Part shown: in pieces, positions 42,449-50,136 of the stretch
How the letters are laid out: the number at the start of each line of letters is the position of its first letter
Position numbering within the stretch: position 1 is the stretch's first letter
NCBI RefSeq assembly: GCF_001514285.1
Contig: NZ_KQ949036.1
Coordinates: forward strand, 184,881-248,880
Direction of reading: 5' to 3'
DNA: 64,000 nt
Origin: Streptomyces sp. DSM 15324
GTDB lineage: Bacteria > Actinomycetota > Actinomycetes > Streptomycetales > Streptomycetaceae
The notes under the pieces: generated by a model
What the model was told of the DNA's origin: nothing
Databases searched by the model: none
What the model saw: the letters and a program-made list of their open reading frames with translations, nothing else
Program-made: the position numbers and the translations under genes

Positions 42449-45298
42449 TCAACCGGAGAAGCCGACGTGCGCGAGCCGCAGCGGGCCGCGCAGCCCGAGG
42501 TGCAGATCCTGCACGCCGTCGGCGGCGAAGGGCGCCTCGACGGTGACGTAGTCGTACGGCCCCGCCGTGGGCGTCCCGAGCGTCAGCACGGCGGTGGACC
42601 CCCCGCCTCCCAGCGACAGCTCGACCGTGCCCCGCCCGGCCACCGTCACCGTCGCCCCGGTCGTCCCGGTCCCGAAGTCGCAGGCCCGGTAGACCAGTTC
42701 GCCCGAGCCCCCGCCGACCGGCGTCACCGCGTCGCCCGCCACCCTGGTCAGATCGACGATCTCGGTACCGCTCTGCTCGTCGAAGTCGGCGGCCGGCACC
42801 CCGAGCCGGCGGGCCGGACGGGCCACGGCCGCCTCACCGTCGAGCACGAGCGTCCCGCGCAGCCGGACGTCCTCGCTGGAGCCGCCGACCAGCAGGTCGT
42901 ACGGGCCCGGCTCCACCCGCCAGCCCCTGCGTGCCATGTCCCAGAACGCGAAAGCGGAGAGCGGGACGTCGAAGGCCACGGCCGCCGTCGCACCGGGCGC
43001 GAGCGTGATCCGGCGGTGGTCGAGCAGCTCGCGGCGCGGCCGGGGCACCGACGGGTCCACGGCCCGGGTGTAGAGCTGGGCCACCTCGTCGGCGGCCATG
43101 TCCCCGGTGTTGGTGACCGAGAAGGCGATCCGCGCCCGTTCCCCCGCCTCGTCCAGCTCCACCTTCAGGTCGGCGTAGGAGAAGGAGGCGTACGACAGCC
43201 CGTGCCCGAAGGGGAAGAGCGGCCTGCCCTCGAAGTACAGATAGGTCTGGCGGGAGCCGATCACGTCGTAGTCCAGCAGATCGGGGAGATCGGCGTCGTC
43301 GGCGTACCAGGTCTGGGGGAGCCGGCCGGCGGGGGAGACGTCACCGGCCAGCACCCGGGCGAGGGCCGTGCCGCCGGCCTGTCCGCCGTGCGCCGTCCAC
43401 AGCACCGCGCCGAGGCGGCCGGGCTCCACCGCGTACGGGTACGCCGACACCAGCGCCAGCACCGTCCGCACGCCCGAGGCCCGGGCGGCCGCCAGGATGC
43501 GCTCCTGGTGGGCGGGCAGGGCCAGGGTCGTACGGTCCTCGGTCTCACGGCCGCCCACATGCGGGTCGTTGCCCGCCACGACCACCACGACGTCCGCCCG
43601 GCCCGCGGCCCGCGCCACCGCGTCCTCACCGCGCTCGACCACGACCACCTCGAAGACCGCGGCCTCGGTGCCGTCCCCGGCAACCCGGACGCCGTCGGCG
43701 GTGACACACACCGGGCGGTCCGTTCCCAGGTGCCGCAGGAGGTGACCGTCCACGTGGGGCTCCAGCCGGAACGTCTCCTGCACGATCCAGCCGCCCGGCT
43801 GGTCGGCGGAGGCGCGCAGCAGACCGTCCTCGGCGACCGAGAGGTACCGGCCGTCGGGAGCGCGCAGGGTCAGCACCCCCGCGCCCCAGTCGACGAGGGC
43901 GAGTTCCGTGCCGGTGTCGTCCACGGTCAGCGGCGGCAGGTCGGTGCGGCCCGCGAGCAGCGCCGGGTCCAGGGCGCCCGCGGCGCCGCGCACCTCGTCG
44001 GCGGCCTCGGGCGCGGCCGGGACCTTCAGGAACGTACCCGCGGAGGTCCTCAGGCGGACCCGGTCCACGCCCTCCGCGAACTCGACGCGCTCCGCGCCGA
44101 ACCGCTCGTACAGCCCCTCCAGCGGGGTGGAGCGGTGGATCAGGGTGCCGCTGTACCAGTCGAGCTTGCACTCGTCGGCGAGCAGGCCCACGACCGCGAT
44201 CCGGGTGTCGGCCGCCAACGGCAGGACCCCGTCGTTGCGCAGCAGGACGATCGCCTGCTCGGCGGCCTCCCGGGCGAGTGCGCGATGGGCCGGGGTGTCG
44301 AACTCCCCGGTGTCCGCGTGCGGGTCGACGTCCGGGTCGAACTCGCCCAGCCGGAAACGCACCGAGAGCTGACGGCGGATCGCCGTGTCGAGGTCCGCCT
44401 CCGTCAGCAGACCCCGCTCCAGCGCCCCCCGGATCCGCCCGACGATCTTCGTGCGGTCGGTGCCGTGGTCGGTGAAGCTGTCCACGCCCGCCCGGAGCGC
44501 GGCCGCCGTCGCCTCCTCGTGGGTGTCGAAGTAGTGCTCGGAGTCGACCAGGTTGGAGGGGGCTCCCGCGTCCGAGCAGACGAGCAGCTCCTCGTCCGTC
44601 CAGGTGCGCAGCTCCTCGCGCAGGTACGGGGAGACGTGGTTGGGGCGGCCGTTGACCAGGTTGTAGGCCGGCATCACCCCGGCCACCGCACCGGCCTCGA
44701 CGGTCTCCTTGAAGGCGCGCAGATCGTACTCGTGCAGCACGCGCGGGCGGATCGAGGAGGAGGTGACGTCCCGGCCCGTCTCGTTGTTGTGGGCCAGCCA
44801 GTGCTTGAGGACCGGGGCCGTGCGCCAGAACGTCGGGTGGTCGCCGCGCAGACCGCGGGTGTACGCGGTGGCGATCGCCGAGGTCAGCTTCGGGTCCTCG
44901 GAGTAGCCCTCCTCGTTGCGGCCCCACAGGGGGTGGCGCAGCAGGTTGACCGTGGGCGACCACACGTTCAGGCCCACGCGGTCGTCGTGGGCACGCATCG
45001 CCCGGACCTCCTTGGACACCGCCTCGCCGACCCGCCGTACGAGATCCGTGTTCCAGGTCGCCCCGAGTCCGACGGCCTGCGGGAACACCGTCGCCGGCCC
45101 CCTCCACGCCACACCGTGCAGGGCCTCCTGGCCGGTGCGGAACGCGGCGACGCCGAGCCGCGCCACGGCGGGCCCGAACTGGTGCAGGAAGGCGACCTTC
45201 TCGTCCGGGGTGAGACGCGCCAGCAGATCGTCGATGCGCTTCGCGAACGGCAGCTGCGGATCGCGGAAAGGCGGCGGGGGCGGCGGGAGTGCGGTCAC
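42449..45298 (-). CDS. GH3 beta-glucosidase/beta-xylosidase with inserted beta-trefoil
   Basis: A 949-residue GH3 enzyme. The N-terminal barrel includes WSPTVNLLRHPLWGRNEEGY and the nucleophile Asp243 in LLVCSDAGAP; the GH3 C-domain resumes at AREAAEQAIVLLRNDGVLPL. Between about residues 450 and 560 an extra fascin-like beta-trefoil module (LTLRAPDGRYLSVAEDGLL) is inserted. A FnIII-like domain and a C-terminal CBM6-like beta-sandwich follow. No signal peptide, so it is cytoplasmic and would split glucose or xylose from imported oligosaccharides. GTG 45298 follows AAGGGATTCCAC. Its promoter overlaps a LacI-type operator. Confidence 0.88.
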   Translation of the reverse strand: MTALPPPPPPFRDPQLPFAKRIDDLLARLTPDEKVAFLHQFGPAVARLGVAAFRTGQEALHGVAWRGPATVFPQAVGLGATWNTDLVRRVGEAVSKEVRAMRAHDDRVGLNVWSPTVNLLRHPLWGRNEEGYSEDPKLTSAIATAYTRGLRGDHPTFWRTAPVLKHWLAHNNETGRDVTSSSIRPRVLHEYDLRAFKETVEAGAVAGVMPAYNLVNGRPNHVSPYLREELRTWTDEELLVCSDAGAPSNLVDSEHYFDTHEEATAAALRAGVDSFTDHGTDRTKIVGRIRGALERGLLTEADLDTAIRRQLSVRFRLGEFDPDVDPHADTGEFDTPAHRALAREAAEQAIVLLRNDGVLPLAADTRIAVVGLLADECKLDWYSGTLIHRSTPLEGLYERFGAERVEFAEGVDRVRLRTSAGTFLKVPAAPEAADEVRGAAGALDPALLAGRTDLPPLTVDDTGTELALVDWGAGVLTLRAPDGRYLSVAEDGLLRASADQPGGWIVQETFRLEPHVDGHLLRHLGTDRPVCVTADGVRVAGDGTEAAVFEVVVVERGEDAVARAAGRADVVVVVAGNDPHVGGRETEDRTTLALPAHQERILAAARASGVRTVLALVSAYPYAVEPGRLGAVLWTAHGGQAGGTALARVLAGDVSPAGRLPQTWYADDADLPDLLDYDVIGSRQTYLYFEGRPLFPFGHGLSYASFSYADLKVELDEAGERARIAFSVTNTGDMAADEVAQLYTRAVDPSVPRPRRELLDHRRITLAPGATAAVAFDVPLSAFAFWDMARRGWRVEPGPYDLLVGGSSEDVRLRGTLVLDGEAAVARPARRLGVPAADFDEQSGTEIVDLTRVAGDAVTPVGGGSGELVYRACDFGTGTTGATVTVAGRGTVELSLGGGGSTAVLTLGTPTAGPYDYVTVEAPFAADGVQDLHLGLRGPLRLAHVGFSG

Positions 45299-45334
45299 GT
45301 GGAATCCCTTTGCGGGGGAGCGGGGAGGACGCTT

Positions 45335-45348
45335 TCGAAGCGCTTCGA
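45335..45348. promoter_or_regulatory. LacI-type operator, GH3 promoter
   Basis: The 14-bp palindrome TCGAAGCGCTTCGA overlaps the last base of the GH3 -10 box and the expected transcription start. Identical copies lie at 45495 and 58425 and a near copy at 58336. The GAAGCGCTTC core is typical of LacI-family operators. Confidence 0.85.
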
Positions 45349-45377
45349 TGCTCATTCGAGGCGCGAGTGGGTGTCAA
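45348..45377 (-). promoter_or_regulatory. Promoter of the GH3 gene
   Basis: On the minus strand a consensus -35 TTGACA (45372-45377) is followed, after 18 bp, by GAGCAT (45348-45353) as -10. Transcription would start near 45341, inside the palindrome at 45335-45348, so a bound repressor would block it. Confidence 0.65.
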
Positions 45378-45455
45378 GGGCACCTCACGGTTATTTCAAG
45401 CAGGACATGAGAACAGGTCACCTCGCCTCCCTCCGAGGAATGTTGGGAGCGACCC

Positions 45456-45484
45456 TTGTGCGCCCCCGGGTGTTCACTTAACCT
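45456..45484 (+). promoter_or_regulatory. Promoter of the xyloglucan importer operon
   Basis: TTGTGC (45456-45461), 17-bp spacer, TAACCT (45479-45484). The predicted start is near 45491, just before the palindrome at 45495-45508, the usual arrangement for repression. Confidence 0.65.
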
Positions 45485-45494
45485 CGCAGCAACA

Positions 45495-45508
45495 TCGAAG
45501 CGCTTCGA
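45495..45508. promoter_or_regulatory. LacI-type operator, importer promoter
   Basis: TCGAAGCGCTTCGA, identical to the site at 45335. It begins a few bases after the predicted transcription start and 119 bp before the binding-protein start codon. Confidence 0.85.
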
Positions 45509-45626
45509 CTGGACATTCTCCGTGACAGGGGTCGGAGGATCCGCTTCGGCTCAGCCAGTTCCACTCGAGACACCACAGCCGACGGCCACCGCCGGGTGTC
45601 CTGGTGCGCCACGAAGGGTTGACGCA

Positions 45627-47345
45627 ATGACGCCGAACGCCGCTTCCGCCTCTTCCGGCTCTTCCGCCTCTTCCGGCTCCTCCGGCCCGAGCCGGAGAAG
45701 CTTCCTCGCCTCCACGGCGGTCGCCACCGCAGCGGTCGCGGGAGGGCTGCCGCTCCTCTCCGCCTGCGGCGCTTCGGACAGCGGCTCGCGCGACGGCACC
45801 ACCTCCGGCAAGGACGCCAAGAAGATCCTGCCGACGTACGTGGCCCGCAACGTCGTGACGCCCGACATCCCCTCCAAGAACGGCTCCCCGGTCGGCTTCA
45901 CCAGCAAGCTCGATCTGGCGACCCTGAAGACCTCGGTGCCGAAGAAGCTCGGCAAGGGCGGCAAGGTCACCGTCATGTCGCCGTTCTGGGGCTCCCCTCC
46001 CAAGGGCGACAACGCCTACTACACCGGGATGAACGACCTCATCGGCGTGGACGTCGTCTGGCAGAACCAGGACGGCAACACCTACGACCAGAAGCTCGGC
46101 GCGGTCCTCGCCTCCAGCGACGTACCGGACGTGGTGGTCGTCCCCGGCTGGAACATGAACGGCAAGATACCCAGCGCGATCATCAGCAAGTTCGCCGACC
46201 TCGGCCCCTACCTCTCCGGCGACGCGGTCAAGGACTACCCGAACCTCGCCGCCATCCCCACGGACGCCTGGCAGCGCTCCATCTTCGGCGGCAAGCTGCG
46301 CGGCCTGCCGATGCCCCAGTCGTACGTCACCGGCATCGTGCCCCTCTACCGCAAGGACATCTTCGACAAGGAGGGGTACGCGTTACCGCGCTCGGCGGAC
46401 GAGTTCCTGGCCCTGGCCAAGGAGATCACCAACGCCAAGGCCAAGCGGTGGGCCTGTCTGGACATGAAGTGGACCGCCTGGCAGATGTTCGGCGTGTTCT
46501 CCGGCAGCGAGAAGCCGCTGGGCTGGAACCTCGTCGACGGCAAGCTGATCAACCGCATCGAGACCGACGAGTACCTAGAGGCCTTGGAGTGGACCCGCAA
46601 GCTCTTCGCCGCGGGCGTGGTGCACCCCGACGGCAAGCTCGGCAAGACGGCGCCCGACCCCGGCCCCAAGTTCGCGGCCGGCGAGTTCCTCATCTACTCC
46701 AACAACATCAGCCAGTGGTGGGGGCGCACCGCCGAACAGGCCACCCAGAACCCGGAGTTCAAGATCTGGGGCATGGACGTCTACGGCCACGACGGCGGTG
46801 ACCCGTCCCTGTGGGCCGAACAGCCCGCCGGCATCTTCGCCTTCGTCAACAAGAAGGCGTCCGAGTCGGTCGTCCGTGACGTGCTGGCCGTCGCCAACGT
46901 CACCGCCGCGCCGTACGGCACCAAGGAGTACATGATGACCAACTACGGCGTGGAGGGCACCCACTACACCGTCAAGGACGGCGTCCCGGTCAAGACCGAC
47001 CAGGGCAACAACGAGGTCCTCAACGCCTATGTCATGGTCGCCAGCCCCGCGGCCACCCTGGCGCACCCCGACTTCCCCGAGGTCACCAAGGCGCAGGTCG
47101 AGTGGCAGCAGCGCATGGGCGGCTTCACCAAGAAGTCCTCCTTCTTCGGCATGCAGATCACCGAGCCCGCCCGCTACACCAACCTCTCCAACGACTTCGA
47201 GCAGCTCGAGGACGACATCACCCGCGGCCGCAAGAAGATCAGCGACATGCAGCAGGCCGTCTCCGACTGGAAGAGCAAGGGCGGCGACGCCCTGCGCGAC
47301 TGGTACAAGAAGCTGCTCGACGACAACGGCACGGCGACGAGCTGA
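45627..47345 (+). CDS. Oligosaccharide ABC transporter binding lipoprotein (LplA-type), TTA codon
   Basis: A 572-residue solute-binding lipoprotein of the LplA/LipO class. It has a twin-arginine-like RRSFLAS and the lipobox LSAC; the mature core includes KVTVMSPFWGSPPKGDNAYY and IWGMDVYGHDGGDPSLW. It should bind a xyloglucan-derived oligosaccharide, judging by the glycosidases around it. ATG 45627 has GAAGGGTTGACGCA. Codon 253 (46383-46385) is TTA, a rare codon in Streptomyces read by the bldA tRNA, so binding-protein synthesis may be developmentally gated. The nearby CTA and TTG codons (46574-46587) are also unusual. Two LplB/YtcP-type permeases follow, without an ATPase. Confidence 0.88.
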   Translation: MTPNAASASSGSSASSGSSGPSRRSFLASTAVATAAVAGGLPLLSACGASDSGSRDGTTSGKDAKKILPTYVARNVVTPDIPSKNGSPVGFTSKLDLATLKTSVPKKLGKGGKVTVMSPFWGSPPKGDNAYYTGMNDLIGVDVVWQNQDGNTYDQKLGAVLASSDVPDVVVVPGWNMNGKIPSAIISKFADLGPYLSGDAVKDYPNLAAIPTDAWQRSIFGGKLRGLPMPQSYVTGIVPLYRKDIFDKEGYALPRSADEFLALAKEITNAKAKRWACLDMKWTAWQMFGVFSGSEKPLGWNLVDGKLINRIETDEYLEALEWTRKLFAAGVVHPDGKLGKTAPDPGPKFAAGEFLIYSNNISQWWGRTAEQATQNPEFKIWGMDVYGHDGGDPSLWAEQPAGIFAFVNKKASESVVRDVLAVANVTAAPYGTKEYMMTNYGVEGTHYTVKDGVPVKTDQGNNEVLNAYVMVASPAATLAHPDFPEVTKAQVEWQQRMGGFTKKSSFFGMQITEPARYTNLSNDFEQLEDDITRGRKKISDMQQAVSDWKSKGGDALRDWYKKLLDDNGTATS

Positions 47346-47373
47346 ATCCGGCACCGAGGCAAGGAGAACGGCC

Positions 47374-48408
47374 GTGTCCCACAGCACGGTGCCTCGCAGC
47401 GGGACCGAGGCAGAGAAGACGGCGAGGACCGCGGTGGCGTCGGGTGACGTCACCGGCTCCCGGGAGAAGCCCTCCGCGGGGAGACGGAGCCTGCGCCTGC
47501 GGTTCCGACGCGACCGCGTCCTGCTCCTGATGACCCTGCCGGCCGTCGCGCTGGTCCTGCTCTTCAACTACGTGCCGATCCTGGGCAACATCGTCGCGTT
47601 CCAGGACTACGACCCGTACCTCAGCGACAACGGCATCGTCTCCATGCTGCACAGCCCCTGGGTGGGCCTGGAGAACTTCCGGCGCATCGTCGAGGACTCC
47701 GCGTTCCGCGGCGCGGTGACCAACACCCTCGTGCTGTTCTTCCTCCAGCTGGTGCTGTACTTCCCGATCCCCATCCTCCTCGCGCTGCTCATCAACAGCG
47801 TGGTCAGACCGCGGGTGCGGGCGCTGTCGCAGGCGATCCTCTACCTGCCGCACTTCTTCTCGTGGGTGCTGGTCATCGCGGTGTTCCAGCAGCTCTTCGG
47901 CGGCGCGGGCATCCTCTCCCAACTGCTGCGCCGGCACGGCTACGACGGTCTCGACATCATGACCGACCCCGAGACCTTCAAGTACCTGATCACCGCAGAG
48001 AGCGTGTGGAAGGACGCCGGCTGGGGGATCATCGTCTTCCTCGCCGCGCTGTCCTCCGTCCCGACGGACCTGTACGAGGCCGCCGCGATGGACGGCGCCG
48101 GACGCCTGCGCCGCATGTGGCACGTGACGCTGCCGGCGCTGCGCCCGGTGATCGCGCTGCTGCTGGTGCTGCGCGTCGGCGACGCGCTGACCGTGGGCTT
48201 CGAACAGATCCTGCTCCAGCGCGACGCCGTGGGACCGGGCGCCTCGGAGGTCCTCGACACCTTCGTCTGGTGGAACGGCGTGCGCAACCAGGACTTCGGC
48301 TACGCGGCCGCCGCCGGGCTGGTCAAGGGCGTCGTCAGCCTCGGGCTGGTCCTCGCCGCGAACAAGGTGGCCCATCTCATGGGCGAGCAGGGGGTGTACA
48401 AGAAATGA
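47374..48408 (+). CDS. Carbohydrate ABC permease, LplB-type
   Basis: A 344-residue integral permease of the CUT1 family. Six hydrophobic helices are present, starting LLLMTLPAVALVLLFNYVPI, and the EAA loop reads DLYEAAAMDGAGRLRRMWHVTLPALRP. It pairs with the next permease to form the channel. GTG 47374 follows AAGGAGAACGGCC. The ABC ATPase is absent from the locus; in Streptomyces such CUT1 systems usually use the shared ATPase MsiK, encoded elsewhere. It is co-transcribed with the binding protein, 28 bp upstream. Confidence 0.92.
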   Translation: MSHSTVPRSGTEAEKTARTAVASGDVTGSREKPSAGRRSLRLRFRRDRVLLLMTLPAVALVLLFNYVPILGNIVAFQDYDPYLSDNGIVSMLHSPWVGLENFRRIVEDSAFRGAVTNTLVLFFLQLVLYFPIPILLALLINSVVRPRVRALSQAILYLPHFFSWVLVIAVFQQLFGGAGILSQLLRRHGYDGLDIMTDPETFKYLITAESVWKDAGWGIIVFLAALSSVPTDLYEAAAMDGAGRLRRMWHVTLPALRPVIALLLVLRVGDALTVGFEQILLQRDAVGPGASEVLDTFVWWNGVRNQDFGYAAAAGLVKGVVSLGLVLAANKVAHLMGEQGVYKK

Positions 48409-49331
48409 GCACGGTGCTCGAGAGGAAGACCCGTCCCTGGTCCGCCCCGCCCCGGCCGGCCTGGGAGGAGGAGCCCAGCAGGGCGGGGGCGGCGGGCAAG
48501 GGGCTGGTCCTCGCGCTGGCCTGCCTCGGGATCCTCTTCCCGATCTGGATCGTCGTCGTCACCAGCCTGTCCTCCCGCCGGACCATCGACCGGGCGGGCG
48601 GGCTGGTGATGATCCCCAAGGGCATCACCTTCGTCGCCTACCGGGAGCTGCTGAGCGGCGGGCAGGTGACGCGGGCCGCGGTGATCAGCGTCCTCGTCAC
48701 CCTGGTCGGCACCCTGTTCTCGATGTCGGTGTCCGTCCTGTGCGCCTACGGCCTCTCGCGCTCGGGCTCACTGGGACACCGCTGGCTGCTGCTGCTCCTG
48801 CTGGCCACGATGTTCTTCAGCGCCGGTCTCATTCCGACGTACCTGCTGGTCCAGTCGCTCGGCCTGACCGACACCTACCTGGCGCTGATCCTGCCCAGCG
48901 CGGTCAGCGTCTTCAACATCCTCGTCCTGCGGGGCTTCTTCATGGGCATCTCGCAGGAACTGATCGACAGCGCCCGGATCGACGGGGCCGGGGACGTCCG
49001 GATCCTCTGGCAGATCGTCATGCCGCTGTCGCGGGCGGTGCTGGCGGTCATCACGCTGTTCTACGCGGTGGGGTACTGGAGCGCCTGGTTCAACGCCTCC
49101 CTCTACCTCAACGACCAGGACATGATGCCGCTCCAGAACGTCATGATCCAGCTGGTGCAGAAGCAGGAGGCGCCGGTGGGGCTGGGGCAGGCCATCAAGA
49201 CCGGTGAGCTGTCGGGGCTGGCCGTGCAGATGGCGGTGATGGTGATGGCGTTGCTGCCGGTGGCCGTCCTGTCCCCGTTCGTCCAGAAGCACTTCAAGAA
49301 GGGGATGCTGACGGGGGCGGTCAAGGGCTGA
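48405..49331 (+). CDS. Carbohydrate ABC permease, YtcP-type
   Basis: A 308-residue partner permease with six hydrophobic helices and the EAA loop LIDSARIDGAGDVRILWQIVMPLS. ATG 48405 overlaps the stop of the preceding permease (ATGA), so the pair is coupled. After its stop lies about 800 bp of broken genes before the GH42 gene. The importer may once have been followed directly by a functional GH74 xyloglucanase gene. Confidence 0.92.
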   Translation: MSTVLERKTRPWSAPPRPAWEEEPSRAGAAGKGLVLALACLGILFPIWIVVVTSLSSRRTIDRAGGLVMIPKGITFVAYRELLSGGQVTRAAVISVLVTLVGTLFSMSVSVLCAYGLSRSGSLGHRWLLLLLLATMFFSAGLIPTYLLVQSLGLTDTYLALILPSAVSVFNILVLRGFFMGISQELIDSARIDGAGDVRILWQIVMPLSRAVLAVITLFYAVGYWSAWFNASLYLNDQDMMPLQNVMIQLVQKQEAPVGLGQAIKTGELSGLAVQMAVMVMALLPVAVLSPFVQKHFKKGMLTGAVKG

Positions 49332-49359
49332 GCCCCGGATGCGGGTGCGTGGGGGCTGA

Positions 49360-49382
49360 TCGCGCAGTTCCCCGCGCCCCTG
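49360..49382. repeat. Dispersed intergenic repeat, copy 2
   Basis: Identical over 23 bp to 33641-33663, 29 bp after the permease stop. The following GGCAGTCGTGCCGCTGGGGC-type sequence looks like the flank such repeats often have in Streptomyces. Confidence 0.65.
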
Positions 49383-49519
49383 AAAACCCTACGGAGCTGC
49401 GGGCAGTCGTGCCGCTGGGGCGGCACGGGTGGGCGCAGCGGCACCCCGCAAGCGCGGGCGAGCGAAACCCACCCCCCCAGCACCCCACGTCCGCCCCTAC
49501 GACTCCCCGAGGTCCCCCC

Positions 49520-50136
49520 ATGCACGTCACCCGCCGCACCGTCCTGGCCGGCACCGGCTTCGTCACCGTCGTCCTCTTCCACCGTTCCTGAAGACTGAGC
49601 GGGAGTGAGTCCTGTTCGCCGACCAGGCACAGTACCTTCTCGTCCCCGGAGGTCAGGCCCTTGAGCCGGGTGCGGATCGCGACCCCCGAGGGGCCGGGCA
49701 CCACGAACGGCGCCGCCACCTCCCGCAGCCCACCCATCCCACTCACCCCCGACCCGGTGTCGCAGAAATCCGTCACCACATCCAACGACCACCATCCGCG
49801 AAGGTCAGGCATTCGATGCGAGAACTCCCGTTCCTCACCCGGGGACATGCCCCCGCCACCGCCCGGAGACTCACTCAGACTCGCCAGAACGCTCTCAACT
49901 GCCCTCAACCGCCTCCTGCTCACAGCACATCCGCCTGTGGCCCCGCCTACGCCCGCACGGACATCACCGCCGTCCACCGCTCCGACGACACCGCGAAGAC
50001 CTGGGTGCGCATCAACGACGACCACCACCGGTGGGGCCGGACCGGCGAGGTCATTGTCGGTGATCCGCGGGTGTGCGGCCGGGTCTACCTCGCCACCAAC
50101 GGACGGGGCATCCAGTACGGCGAGCCCGTCCGGTGA
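49520..50136 (+). pseudogene. Disrupted GH74 xyloglucanase gene
   Basis: Two pieces of one gene remain. The 5' piece (49520-49591) encodes MHVTRRTVLAGTGFVTVVLF and a few residues before an early stop, a twin-arginine-type export signal. The 3' piece (about 49930-50136) encodes HRSDDTAKTWVRINDDHHRW and GDPRVCGRVYLATNGRGIQY, matching the C-terminal sequence of GH74 xyloglucanases (SDD-G-TWVRINDD, GDPRVYGRVY--TNGRG--YG). The catalytic propellers are gone and IS-like sequence lies between. The remnant stop overlaps the GH42 start (GTGA), showing that intact GH74 was once coupled to GH42. Confidence 0.7.
49592..49915 (-). mobile_element. IS200/IS605-type TnpB remnant
   Basis: The minus strand reads VAIRTRLKGLTSGDEKVL then CLVGEQ (about 49602-49692), close to the N-terminus of the TnpB-like proteins of Streptomyces IS605-group elements (RTRLK-LT--DE-VLRLVGEH). 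MPDLRGWWSLDVVTDFC lies upstream. The rest of TnpB and both element ends are missing, so it is an immobile fragment. It sits exactly between the two halves of the GH74 gene and is the likely cause of the disruption. Confidence 0.5.
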
